This document shows positions 44,028 to 52,112 of a stretch of DNA of 64,000 nt, piece by piece (position 1 is the stretch's first letter; every line of letters starts with the position of its first letter). Under the pieces are notes generated by a model. The model saw only the letters and a list, made by a program, of their open reading frames with translations. It was not told the origin of the DNA and did no database searches. This DNA comes from CALLCD01 sp039196965 (GTDB taxonomy: Bacteria > Pseudomonadota > Alphaproteobacteria > Caulobacterales > Hyphomonadaceae), in the NCBI GenBank assembly GCA_039196965.1, contig JBCCUK010000023.1, positions 1 to 64,000 of the forward strand. Direction: 5' to 3'. Made by a program: the position numbers and the translations under genes.

Positions 44028-44315
44028 ATGTCGCGCTTGTGTGAACTAACCGGTACGCGCCCGATGACTGGCAACAATGTCAGCCACTCGAATGTTAAAA
44101 CCAAACGTCGGTTTCTCCCCAACCTACTTGATGTAAACCTTCATTCCGATGCGCTTGACCGGTCCTTCAAGCTGCGGATTGCTGCGAAAGCCCTGAGAAC
44201 CGTGGACAAGCTCGGTGGTCTTGATGAGTTTCTCGCTAAAGCAAAACCCGACCAGCTGTCTGATCGCGCAGCGAAGATCAAGCGAGACATAGAGAAGAAG
44301 GCCGCGGTGGCTTAG
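44028..44315 (+). CDS. rpmB: 50S ribosomal protein L28
   Basis: A 95-residue ribosomal protein. The L28 signature is clear: MSRLCELTGTRPMTGNNVSHSN, then KTKRRFLPNL, then FKLRIAAKALRTVDKLGGLDEFL. It is typical alphaproteobacterial L28 with the longer C-terminus. Single gene with its own candidate promoter (43963) and terminator (44339). Confidence 0.97.
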   Translation: MSRLCELTGTRPMTGNNVSHSNVKTKRRFLPNLLDVNLHSDALDRSFKLRIAAKALRTVDKLGGLDEFLAKAKPDQLSDRAAKIKRDIEKKAAVA

Positions 44316-44338
44316 GCAAAGTCCTCTTTCAAAGTCCA

Positions 44339-44366
44339 GAAGCGCGCCTTAAAGGGCGCGCTTTTT
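44339..44366 (+). terminator. Rho-independent terminator of rpmB
   Basis: GCGCGCC (44341-44347) pairs with GGCGCGC (44354-44360) around a six-base loop and is followed by TTTTT. It is 23 bases past the rpmB stop. Confidence 0.9.
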
Positions 44367-44494
44367 CGTTTGGATCAGACGAAGAAATCTGAGTGCCGGC
44401 GGTGATCTCGCCTTTTTCGCTAAGGCACCATAGGCTACAGCGTGGCGAAGAATGTCAGCGCCTACTCTTTGTGCAAAGACGAGAAGAATGCGAT

Positions 44495-46186
44495 ATGAAA
44501 AATCTCTGGGTTTCAATCTTTCTGCTTGGATTGGTCGCATGCGGCAACGAAGAACCCGCCCCGGAATCGTCTGAAGAGGTCAAGGCAAAAGCCCCTTCTG
44601 CGGCGACACTTTATAAAGGCGGCACAATCTATACGGGTCTCGAAACGCCCTTTACGGTGGCCGCCGTTCTTGTTGATGCTGATGGGCGTATCGCAGCAAC
44701 AGGAGATGAAGACGAAGTTCTAACCGGCATTTCGGATGATGTGGCCAGGGTAGACCTCGCAGGGGCGACAATGTTCCCCGGTTTCGTGGACGGTCATGCC
44801 CATCTCATCGGAATTGGACAGCGCGAACTCGTGCTCGATCTTTCAAGCACAGCTTCGGTCTCCGAACTCGTTGAGCAGATCGCATCGGAAGTAGAAGACG
44901 CGCAATCAGGTGCCGTTGTTTTTGGTAGAGGCTGGATCGAAACCGGGTGGCCAGAGAACCGCATGCCTCGCGCTTTGGACGTCGACGTCGTCTCTCGGGA
45001 CAACCCTGTCGTATTGATAAGAGCCGACGGCCACGCCCTTTTTGCCAATACGGCGGCCATGCAAGCTGCAGGAATTGATGATTCAACACCAAACCCCGAT
45101 GGCGGCAGCATAGAAAGAGATGAAACCGGGGCTGCAACGGGAATTTTCGTAGACAATGCCATGGGTCCTTTGGTGGCCCTGATCGACAGCCCGGGCGAGG
45201 CCGAACGTGAGGCGGCGCTATCGCTTGGTGCGATGGTTTACGCCGAGCGGGGATGGACGGGCCTCCACAACATGTCCGTTGACCCAGCCGATGCACCCTT
45301 AATGCAGAGATTAGATGGGGACGGGCGGTTGCCTGTGCGGGTCCACAATGCCTTCGACCCGGCTGGCATGGATCTCGCCATATCCCGAGCCCACGAAACC
45401 GATACCATCCAGAACCGCGCCGTTAAAATCTATATGGACGGAGCACTGGGAAGTAGGGGTGCGCTGCTCTTCGATCCCTATACGGATCGTCCGGATATAT
45501 CCGGACTAGCCTTGCGTCAGCGAGAAGAGACCCTGGACCTTTTGAAGTCAGCCGCCGCTGGCGATGTGCAGATCGCGTTTCACGCTATTGGAGACAAGGC
45601 CAACTATAATGCGCTTACATGGATGGGTGAAACTTTGTCATCAGAAGGAGAAAGTTTGGATCTACGCTGGCGGGTGGAACATGCGCAAATAGTTCGGCCC
45701 CAGGACATTCCACTTTTTACCGAATACGGAATAATCGCTTCAATGCAGCCATCCCATGCCATTGGTGATTTGAAGTTCGCGCCCGCCCGCCTCGGCACGA
45801 ACCGCCTAAGGGGAGCCTATGCCTGGTCGTCGCTCATCAATCAGAACACCGTGCTCGTATCTGGTTCAGATGCTCCGGTGGAGGTCGGGTCACCGCTGAT
45901 TGAGTTCTACGCGGCCACTATCAGGAAGGCGCTTGATGGCACAAGCGGAGATGGGTGGCACCCAGAAGAAGCGCTATCTCGATTCGAGGCGCTGAAAAGC
46001 CTGACTTCGGCACCTGCCTATGCAAGTTTTCAGGAAGATGAACTTGGGACAATTGAAGTTGGGAAGTGGGCAGATTTCAGCGTTTTCGATCGGGATCTAA
46101 TGACAATTCCGGGTCCGGAGATCCTTCAAGCCAAAGCGGTGATGACCGTCGTAGCAGGCGAAAAAGTCGCTTCATCTACCCCTTAG
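44495..46186 (+). CDS. Amidohydrolase family lipoprotein (YtcJ-like)
   Basis: About 563 residues from MKNLWVSIFLLGLVACGNEE. The frame is open from 44393, but this start gives a lipobox (LVACGN) and has GAGAAG upstream. An amidohydrolase barrel follows: PGFVDGHAHLIGIG (metal HxH, His of DGHAH), VKIYMDGALGS, FHAIGDKAN, RVEHAQ, then VSGSDAPVEVG with the terminal Asp. YtcJ-type enzymes hydrolyse N-acyl or imide substrates; the substrate is unknown. It lies upstream of a TonB-dependent receptor on the same strand. Confidence 0.88.
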   Translation: MKNLWVSIFLLGLVACGNEEPAPESSEEVKAKAPSAATLYKGGTIYTGLETPFTVAAVLVDADGRIAATGDEDEVLTGISDDVARVDLAGATMFPGFVDGHAHLIGIGQRELVLDLSSTASVSELVEQIASEVEDAQSGAVVFGRGWIETGWPENRMPRALDVDVVSRDNPVVLIRADGHALFANTAAMQAAGIDDSTPNPDGGSIERDETGAATGIFVDNAMGPLVALIDSPGEAEREAALSLGAMVYAERGWTGLHNMSVDPADAPLMQRLDGDGRLPVRVHNAFDPAGMDLAISRAHETDTIQNRAVKIYMDGALGSRGALLFDPYTDRPDISGLALRQREETLDLLKSAAAGDVQIAFHAIGDKANYNALTWMGETLSSEGESLDLRWRVEHAQIVRPQDIPLFTEYGIIASMQPSHAIGDLKFAPARLGTNRLRGAYAWSSLINQNTVLVSGSDAPVEVGSPLIEFYAATIRKALDGTSGDGWHPEEALSRFEALKSLTSAPAYASFQEDELGTIEVGKWADFSVFDRDLMTIPGPEILQAKAVMTVVAGEKVASSTP

Positions 46187-46270
46187 GCATGTGTCGCGTA
46201 AGACACACATTTGTCAGAATGATCGGCATTCCGTGAGTGAAGCGTTTCCGGGTTAACCTTATCGCTTCTA

Positions 46271-46299
46271 TGGTTTTCACATAACAGATTTGAAAACCA
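46271..46299. promoter_or_regulatory. Inverted repeat before the TonB receptor gene (TGGTTTTCA-N11-TGAAAACCA)
   Basis: A perfect nine-base inverted repeat with an 11-base spacer ends where the Shine-Dalgarno (AAGGAGGG, 46299-46306) begins, six bases before the receptor ATG at 46313. Either a protein binds it as an operator, or the RNA folds into a hairpin beside the ribosome-binding site. No regulator gene adjoins to identify it. Confidence 0.5.
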
Positions 46300-46312
46300 A
46301 GGAGGGAAAGCC

Positions 46313-48745
46313 ATGAATAGAAAAAGGCTTTGTAATGCAAGCGTAAGCATCTCAGCGCTGGCAATCGCTGCAGCGCCGGGGTGGGCCCAAGAGGCCGCAG
46401 CGACCGATGAAGGTGAGCTGGTCCAGAACGCCATCATCGTAACCGGCACAAAACGGGAAGAGACAATCCAGGACGTGCCGTTTTCCATCAACGCGCAAAC
46501 AGGCGACGATATACTGCGAACTGGCGCCCAGAATCTTGAAGATGTCTCCCGAAACGTTGCCGGCCTGACCATCCAGAATTTAGGACCCGGCCAAAGCCAG
46601 GTTGCTGTGCGTGGTGTCTCCGCCGGTCAGATTGTTCGTGATCAGCCTGGCGTAAAAGAGCAGGTTGGCATCTATCTCGATGAGAGTGTGATCTCCCTTT
46701 CGCTCTTTACCCCCGATCTTGATCTTTTTGATCTCAACCGCGTCGAAACGCTTCGTGGGCCCCAGGGAACGCTCTTCGGATCAGGGTCCGTCGGCGGCAC
46801 GGTACGCTACATCACCAATCAACCCAATCTCGATGAGTTCGAAGGGGTCGCCGAGGCGAATGTGAATACGGTGACAGATGGCGGCGTTGGCGGCCACTTA
46901 AAAGGTGCCGTCAACATTCCGCTTATAGAAGGTAAGGCGGCTCTTCGCGCCGTTGGTTACTACACGGAGTATGCCGGCTTCATCGACGCGATTACACCAA
47001 CCGGCGTCGAGGATGACGTCAATGATGGTCAGCGCTTCGGTGGCCGGATAGCGCTCGCCTATGAGCCGACACCGAATATTCGCCTGACACCTCGCATTCT
47101 GTATCAGGATATCTCCGTGGACGGCTTCAACCGGCAGGACGAGTTCAACATTCTCGCCAATCCGGAAGCTGTGGGTGCCGACTTTACACCAGGAGAAACG
47201 TTGGGTGGTCAGGCAATTCTGGACCTGCTCGGTGAGCGCGAACAGTTCTTGTTATTGGAGGAAGGCTTTGATGACGAGACACTGATCGCGGACTTCCTCG
47301 CAGAGTTCGATTTGGGTCCCGTCACCCTGACATCGGTCTCAAGTTTCATTGATCGCGACATTGTCGTGTCCCGCGATGCCAGCGCACTTACAGGATCGGT
47401 GAGTCTTGATCTTGGATTTGGTGAGGCCGCTGCGGCCCTGCCGTCCAATCTCATCGACACAACAGATTTTCAGGCATTTACCCAGGAAATCAGGCTCAGT
47501 TCGAACACGGAAAGTCGCCTGCAATGGCTCGTTGGAGGTTTCTACCACACCAATGATCGAGATTACGCTCAATCTCTGCCGACGCCGGGATATGACGCCA
47601 TTACAGATGAGGTACTCGGCGAGGGCACGGCGGCCGCTGTTGCCAACGGCTTTCCGGCGGACTCTCCCTTCAACTCGAATATTCCTTTTGAGCTCGATCA
47701 ATGGGCAATCTTCGGTGAGGCGAGCTATGAAGTCACCGACAGGCTTACCTTGTCTTTTGGCGGCCGGTATTACGACTTCGAAGAAGAGCGTGACTTCGTT
47801 ACGGGCGGTCTTTTCGCAAACAGTGACAATGTAACCGATACGACCGAATCCGATGGTTTCACACCGCGCTTCCTCGCAAAGTATGAAGTCAACGACAATG
47901 TGACCCTGAATGCCCAGGCATCGCGCGGTTTCCGTCTCGGCGGTGTTAACGACCCGCTGAATTTGCCGCTCTGTTCTCCGGAAGACGAGGCGATCTTCGG
48001 AACGTTCCAGGACTATGATGATGAGACCCTGTGGAACTATGAGGCAGGCTTCAAGGTCCAGACCGGGAAGTTCAGCTTCAATGCAGCAGGCTTCTACAAT
48101 GACATCGAGGACCTTCAGGTTACCCTCGATGCCGGTTCCTGTTCGTCGCGCGTCGTCTTCAATGTGCCGGACGCGTTCGCGGCCGGTCTCGAATATGAAG
48201 TCGGCTTTTCACCGGTCGAGGGGCTGGATCTCTTCCTCGCGGGTAGCCTGATCCGGTCTGAATTCGATTCGACCGTTGCCGACGGAGACGGAAATGTCCT
48301 TGCCGGTCTGCGTGAAGGAAACCGACTGCCCTCGGTTCCTGAATTCCAGACCTCTGCCTCCGCCATCTACAATTTCGACCCCGGCGTCTTCACTGAAAAC
48401 GCCTTTGTCGCTGCGTCGGTTCAGTATGTTGGCACGCGGTTCACCCAGCCATCCGACCAGGAAGTCGGTCAGGGCCTGCCAACTGCAACGGGTCTTGAAA
48501 TCGGCGGCTTTACCGGTGAGGAAAACCCGTCAACGCTCGTCGATCTCGAACTTGATGATTACTTCACACTCAATCTGAGTGCAGGTCTCGACTATGAGAA
48601 CATCCAATTGTCGATCTACCTCAACAATGTTTTTGACGAGAACGCACCGCTTGGGTTTGACCGCGAGCGTGGCGGCCGGGCACGCCTTGGCTTCAATGTG
48701 AACCAGCCGCGGACCTTTGGCGCAACGGTGCGGGTAAAGTTCTAG
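46313..48745 (+). CDS. TonB-dependent receptor
   Basis: An 810-residue outer-membrane receptor. Signal peptide ends near PGWAQ (residue 25). Plug domain begins IIVTGTKREETIQDVPFSI and contains RGVSAGQIVRDQPG and RVETLRGPQGTLFGSGSVGG. The barrel follows, ending FGATVRVKF with the terminal Phe of outer-membrane proteins. Many relatives in this lineage take up oligosaccharides, siderophores or peptides; the ligand is unknown. A strong AAGGAGGG ribosome-binding site precedes the ATG. It follows the amidohydrolase lipoprotein after 126 bases. Confidence 0.95.
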   Translation: MNRKRLCNASVSISALAIAAAPGWAQEAAATDEGELVQNAIIVTGTKREETIQDVPFSINAQTGDDILRTGAQNLEDVSRNVAGLTIQNLGPGQSQVAVRGVSAGQIVRDQPGVKEQVGIYLDESVISLSLFTPDLDLFDLNRVETLRGPQGTLFGSGSVGGTVRYITNQPNLDEFEGVAEANVNTVTDGGVGGHLKGAVNIPLIEGKAALRAVGYYTEYAGFIDAITPTGVEDDVNDGQRFGGRIALAYEPTPNIRLTPRILYQDISVDGFNRQDEFNILANPEAVGADFTPGETLGGQAILDLLGEREQFLLLEEGFDDETLIADFLAEFDLGPVTLTSVSSFIDRDIVVSRDASALTGSVSLDLGFGEAAAALPSNLIDTTDFQAFTQEIRLSSNTESRLQWLVGGFYHTNDRDYAQSLPTPGYDAITDEVLGEGTAAAVANGFPADSPFNSNIPFELDQWAIFGEASYEVTDRLTLSFGGRYYDFEEERDFVTGGLFANSDNVTDTTESDGFTPRFLAKYEVNDNVTLNAQASRGFRLGGVNDPLNLPLCSPEDEAIFGTFQDYDDETLWNYEAGFKVQTGKFSFNAAGFYNDIEDLQVTLDAGSCSSRVVFNVPDAFAAGLEYEVGFSPVEGLDLFLAGSLIRSEFDSTVADGDGNVLAGLREGNRLPSVPEFQTSASAIYNFDPGVFTENAFVAASVQYVGTRFTQPSDQEVGQGLPTATGLEIGGFTGEENPSTLVDLELDDYFTLNLSAGLDYENIQLSIYLNNVFDENAPLGFDRERGGRARLGFNVNQPRTFGATVRVKF

Positions 48746-48769
48746 CCATCTGATCCCGATCCAGAAAAA

Positions 48770-48804
48770 GCTCAAGCGGCTTCGATTTGAAAAGCCGCTT
48801 GAGC
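48770..48804. terminator. Strong hairpin after the TonB receptor gene
   Basis: A 13-bp perfect stem (GCTCAAGCGGCTT with its complement) around a nine-base loop, 25 bases past the receptor stop. No T tract follows on the plus side; an AAAAA run precedes it, which would be a T tract for minus-strand transcription. It may be a terminator or an RNA-stabilising hairpin. Confidence 0.5.
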
Positions 48805-49033
48805 GCGGTTGCGCAATTCCTCCCAGATATGGATTAACGCAGGCGTTTGGGTGGTTAGATTTCCGTCAAACAGGCCAGTGTCGACCAAACACGCGAAGAC
48901 AATTCAATAGGGAAAAATACCTGCGAGGAGGCATTTATTCTGCGTCCTCTAATCACACGTATTTGTCCTGATTTTCCGATATCTTATCCACGCTACTTAG
49001 CTCCGATCAGTAACCAATTGAGAGGAGAAGGGT

Positions 49034-49735
49034 ATGCGAAAAACGATTTGCGCACTTGGCGCATGCGCCATGACCCTTATGGGATTTGGACCGTCAGCTG
49101 TCGCTGAAAAAGGGGATTGGTTCGTTCGCGGCCGCCTGATTTACACAGTGCCGGATGAGAGCGAGACCTTCATGGCCGGAGGTGCCGAGTTCGCTGGCGA
49201 TGTGCGAATTGATAACCAGGTCATGCCTGAGCTGGATATCTCGTACTTTCTGACCGACAATATCGCGCTGGAGCTGATATTGGCCGTCACGCCCCACGAT
49301 GTGGACGCGACAAACGTGACGATTGGCGATGCTCTCATAGACGCCGACCTGCCCCTCGGCGATACATTGCTTTTACCGCCGACATTGAACTTGCAATACC
49401 ACTTTGACACGGGCACCCGATACAAACCCTATGTCGGAGCTGGCATCAATGTCACCTTCTTCCTCAATGAGGATGAAGGCCCCGTCGCAGACGATATCGA
49501 CTATGATACAGGCGTAGGCTTCTCGCTGCAGGCTGGCCTTGACATCGACATTGATGGCGAGCCCGGCGGTTGGGCTGTTAACGCGGATATCAAAAAGCTA
49601 TGGCTTGAAACCGACGTGACAGTTGATGCGTCAACGGCTCTGGGCCCAGTGCTTAATACCGATTCAGTTATCATAGATGCCGATGTGAACATCGATCCTT
49701 GGATCTTCGGCGTCGGTCTTGGCTACCGGTTCTAG
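49034..49735 (+). CDS. ompW: OmpW family outer-membrane protein
   Basis: A 233-residue eight-stranded barrel. Signal peptide ends near SAVAEKG (residue 25). Typical OmpW segments: DWFVRGRLIYTVPDE, MPELDISYFLTDNIALELI, LLPPTLNLQYHF, YKPYVGAGIN, and the C-terminal GVGLGYRF. It forms a channel for small hydrophobic molecules. AGGAGAAGGG precedes the ATG. In the 288 bases before it I find no clear promoter apart from the hairpin at 48770-48804. Confidence 0.93.
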   Translation: MRKTICALGACAMTLMGFGPSAVAEKGDWFVRGRLIYTVPDESETFMAGGAEFAGDVRIDNQVMPELDISYFLTDNIALELILAVTPHDVDATNVTIGDALIDADLPLGDTLLLPPTLNLQYHFDTGTRYKPYVGAGINVTFFLNEDEGPVADDIDYDTGVGFSLQAGLDIDIDGEPGGWAVNADIKKLWLETDVTVDASTALGPVLNTDSVIIDADVNIDPWIFGVGLGYRF

Positions 49736-49756
49736 AAATCGGTAAGTTGAGATGGG

Positions 49757-49790
49757 AAGGGCCACGTTCCACCCCGTGGCCCTTTTTTCT
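49757..49790 (+). terminator. Rho-independent terminator of ompW
   Basis: AAGGGCCACG pairs perfectly with CGTGGCCCTT (ten base pairs) around an eight-base loop, with the T run TTTTTT overlapping the end of the stem. It lies 22 bases past the ompW stop and overlaps the end of the convergent nitrilase-family gene by a base or two. Confidence 0.9.
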
Positions 49791-50565
49791 ATTCCGGAAC
49801 ATATCTCGGATAAGTCGATTTTGCAGCTTTCGAAATCCTGGGATCGATCTCCACCGTCGCAAATGGACGATCTTCATCTGTGGTGGCCAATATATTGCCA
49901 TCGGGATCGATGATCCATCCAAGTCCGCCGAGATCCGCATCGCTTCCTTCAGCGGCCCAGAGGTTTGAAGAGAGGCAGTAGGCCCCGGAACAGACAGCGG
50001 CTGCTTGTCCGCCGGCGAGCCATTTCTCTCTCGATTCGTGGGGTGTCGCCCTGGGGACACAGAGCATATCAATCCGCGACGCGGCGTAGTGCCGGGCCCA
50101 GTCGAAAAACCACATCTCGGTGCAAATCTGCACGCCCAACCGAAGCCCGAGAGCTCGGGCCGTATCAAACCGTTTAGGCCCCCGATCATACCAGGAATGC
50201 TCCCAATAACCCGGTTCGTCGGGCAGATAGTACTTCTGGTGAAACCCAGCCGGGCGAGGGCTATCCGTGGTCCAGATATAGGCCTCATTCCGCCGGCTGC
50301 CCGATCCCGTTACGATTGGCCGCGTCCCAAGCACAGCCTCCGCGCCTAGTTCACCTAGTGCGCCGATGCGGGCCTCATGGAGTGCAACGGCATTTGCCCA
50401 ACGCGCCGGGTCCACATTTGGGTCGGCAGTAAGCCATTCAGCAAACCCCATTTCGGGTAGTAGAAGAAAGCGGCTCCCCTCGGCCGCGATGTGGTCTTTC
50501 AGGCCCGAGAGAAAGGCATCGATATGGCCCGGGCGTGGATCCATCTGACAAACTGTGATTTTCAT
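49789..50565 (-). CDS. Carbon-nitrogen hydrolase (nitrilase superfamily)
   Basis: A 258-residue protein with the catalytic Glu38 (LLLPEMGF), Lys111 (FHQKYYLP) and Cys148 (VQICTEMWF). It hydrolyses amide or nitrile bonds; from memory it belongs to the small-amidase or carbamoylase-like group. The substrate is not known. The start codon directly follows a perfect ten-base-pair hairpin (50567-50591), leaving one base between. Convergent with ompW. Confidence 0.88.
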   Translation of the reverse strand: MKITVCQMDPRPGHIDAFLSGLKDHIAAEGSRFLLLPEMGFAEWLTADPNVDPARWANAVALHEARIGALGELGAEAVLGTRPIVTGSGSRRNEAYIWTTDSPRPAGFHQKYYLPDEPGYWEHSWYDRGPKRFDTARALGLRLGVQICTEMWFFDWARHYAASRIDMLCVPRATPHESREKWLAGGQAAAVCSGAYCLSSNLWAAEGSDADLGGLGWIIDPDGNILATTDEDRPFATVEIDPRISKAAKSTYPRYVPE

Positions 50566-50566
50566 T

Positions 50567-50591
50567 CCGCCAGCCGTCTATCGGCTGGCGG
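50567..50591 (-). promoter_or_regulatory. Hairpin abutting the nitrilase start codon
   Basis: CCGCCAGCCG-N5-CGGCTGGCGG, a perfect ten-base-pair stem with a five-base loop, ends one base before the ATG at 50565 on the minus strand. Any ribosome-binding site would lie inside the stem (GGCGG). This placement could block translation until the hairpin opens. Confidence 0.5.
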
Positions 50592-50634
50592 CGATTGGTC
50601 AACAGATGTCTGCAATGCCCGCAGTCACGATCTC

Positions 50635-50663
50635 TTGTCATGGCGATCCAGCTCCTCTATAGA
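50635..50663 (+). promoter_or_regulatory. Sigma-70-like promoter of rplY
   Basis: TTGTCA (50635-50640), a 17-base spacer and TATAGA (50658-50663). This is close to consensus in spacing and sequence. It lies 95 bases before the rplY ATG. Confidence 0.55.
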
Positions 50664-50757
50664 CCGCGCTTCGAAACGGTGGGGCATTCCCGCTCGTGTC
50701 AGGTGATCACCTCAGGCTTAGAGAGCGCAGGCGGATCTCAGGGCGAAAGGAAAGACA

Positions 50758-51414
50758 ATGTCAGATACAATCGAACTCAATGTTGAAGTGCGTGCGCGCA
50801 TCGGTAAAGGTGGTGCACGCGAAGCACGCCGTAATGGGCTTATTCCAGGCGTGCTCTATGGCGGTGGCGAGGATTCGGTAGCCATAACGCTTAAAAAGAA
50901 TGAGCTACAGAAAGCCTTCAATACGGGCAAGTTTCGCGGCAACACAGTGACCCTAATTCACGATGGTGAAAAGCAACTGGTGATCCCCCAGGACATTCAG
51001 TTTCACCCGGTGACCGATCAGGCGCTCCACGTTGATCTCTACCGCGTCAAGGCAGACCAGATTATCTCTGTTGAGGTGCCTGTACGCTTCGAGGGTGAGG
51101 ACGTCTCTCCTGGTCTCAAGAAGGGCGGCACATTGAATGTCGTCCGGTTCACAATCGAGCTCAGCGTTGCTGCGAATGCAATTCCAGAGGCCATCGAGGC
51201 AGACATTTCCGCGCTCGAAATTGGGGACAATGTGAAAATTTCCGATGTCAGTTTGCCGGATGGTGCTGAGCCGACCATTGGCGACCGGGACTTTACGATC
51301 GCAACGATTGCCGGTCGTACCGCGGCTGTCGAGACCGAGACTGCGGAAGTCGAGGGCGAAGAGGGCGAAGCAGAAGAAGCGTCGGCCGAAACCGAAGACG
51401 GCGGAGACGAGTAA
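50758..51414 (+). CDS. rplY: 50S ribosomal protein L25/Ctc
   Basis: A 218-residue protein, the long TL5/Ctc form. N-terminal 5S rRNA-binding domain (IELNVEVRARIGKGGAREARRNGLIPGVLYGG) and a C-terminal beta domain (EVPVRFEGEDVSPGLKKGGTLNVVRF). The tail (about 185-218) is highly acidic (EVEGEEGEAEEASAE). AAAGGA upstream is the ribosome-binding site. pth follows after 74 bases, an order common in alphaproteobacteria. Confidence 0.95.
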   Translation: MSDTIELNVEVRARIGKGGAREARRNGLIPGVLYGGGEDSVAITLKKNELQKAFNTGKFRGNTVTLIHDGEKQLVIPQDIQFHPVTDQALHVDLYRVKADQIISVEVPVRFEGEDVSPGLKKGGTLNVVRFTIELSVAANAIPEAIEADISALEIGDNVKISDVSLPDGAEPTIGDRDFTIATIAGRTAAVETETAEVEGEEGEAEEASAETEDGGDE

Positions 51415-51488
51415 TTCTCTCAGCGCTGCAGCGCGCCCTTGCCGCACTCTTTGGCAGGGGCCCTGCATCAACCTCTCCGGAGGCACCC

Positions 51489-52109
51489 GTGCAGATACTA
51501 ATGGGCCAGGGCAATCCGGGACCCAAATATGCGGACAACCGGCATAATCTCGGCTTCTTCGTTATGGACGAGGTCGCCGCCGCTTTTGGCTTTCCGCCCT
51601 GGCGGGAAAAGTTCAATGCCATGGTTGCCGAAGGCTGGATCGACCTCCCCGATGGCCGTATTAAAATCCTGTTGATGAAGCCCCTGACTTTCTACAATGA
51701 GACTGGGCAATCAGTCGCCAAAGCCCTGAAGTTCTTCAAGCTGGATCGGGAAGTTGTCACCGTGTTTCACGATGAGATCGATCTTGCCCCCGGACGGGTG
51801 CGGATAAAGCGCGGCGGTGGCCATTCAGGCAATAACGGCATTCGATCTGTCTCGTCCCATATCGGTCCCGATTTCAGACGTGTGCGCGTCGGCGTCGGGC
51901 ATCCGGGGGACAAATCTCGCGTGATGCCCTACGTCCTCAGCGATTTTCCTAAATCCGAGGAAGCTTGGGTGACAGCGTTCCTCGGTGCATGTGTGCAATC
52001 CCTGCCATTGCTGCTGGCTGGAGAGGATGAGCGCTTCCAGACGGAAGTTCTCCGCCTCGCACCTGCCCCAAAAAGCGATCCGAAGAAGGCTGCGAAAAGC
52101 CAGGACTAG
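51489..52109 (+). CDS. pth: Peptidyl-tRNA hydrolase
   Basis: A 206-residue protein with a GTG start at 51489. GQGNPGPKYADNRHNLGF contains the catalytic His of the family, FHDEIDLAPGRVRIKRGGGHSGNNG the Asp and the loop. The usual VGLGNPG reads MGQGNPG here. It frees peptides from tRNA. A Lys-rich tail follows the fold (PKKAAKSQD). Convergent with the TIR-domain gene. Confidence 0.95.
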   Translation: MQILMGQGNPGPKYADNRHNLGFFVMDEVAAAFGFPPWREKFNAMVAEGWIDLPDGRIKILLMKPLTFYNETGQSVAKALKFFKLDREVVTVFHDEIDLAPGRVRIKRGGGHSGNNGIRSVSSHIGPDFRRVRVGVGHPGDKSRVMPYVLSDFPKSEEAWVTAFLGACVQSLPLLLAGEDERFQTEVLRLAPAPKSDPKKAAKSQD

Positions 52110-52112
52110 GCG

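Noticed and set aside
46190..46207. Six-base-pair hairpin TGTGTC/GACACA after the amidohydrolase gene
   Set aside because: Short stem without a T tract; too weak to call a terminator.
48985..48996. TTATCCACG, a DnaA-box-like sequence before ompW
   Set aside because: A single isolated copy far from the oriC cluster, most likely chance.
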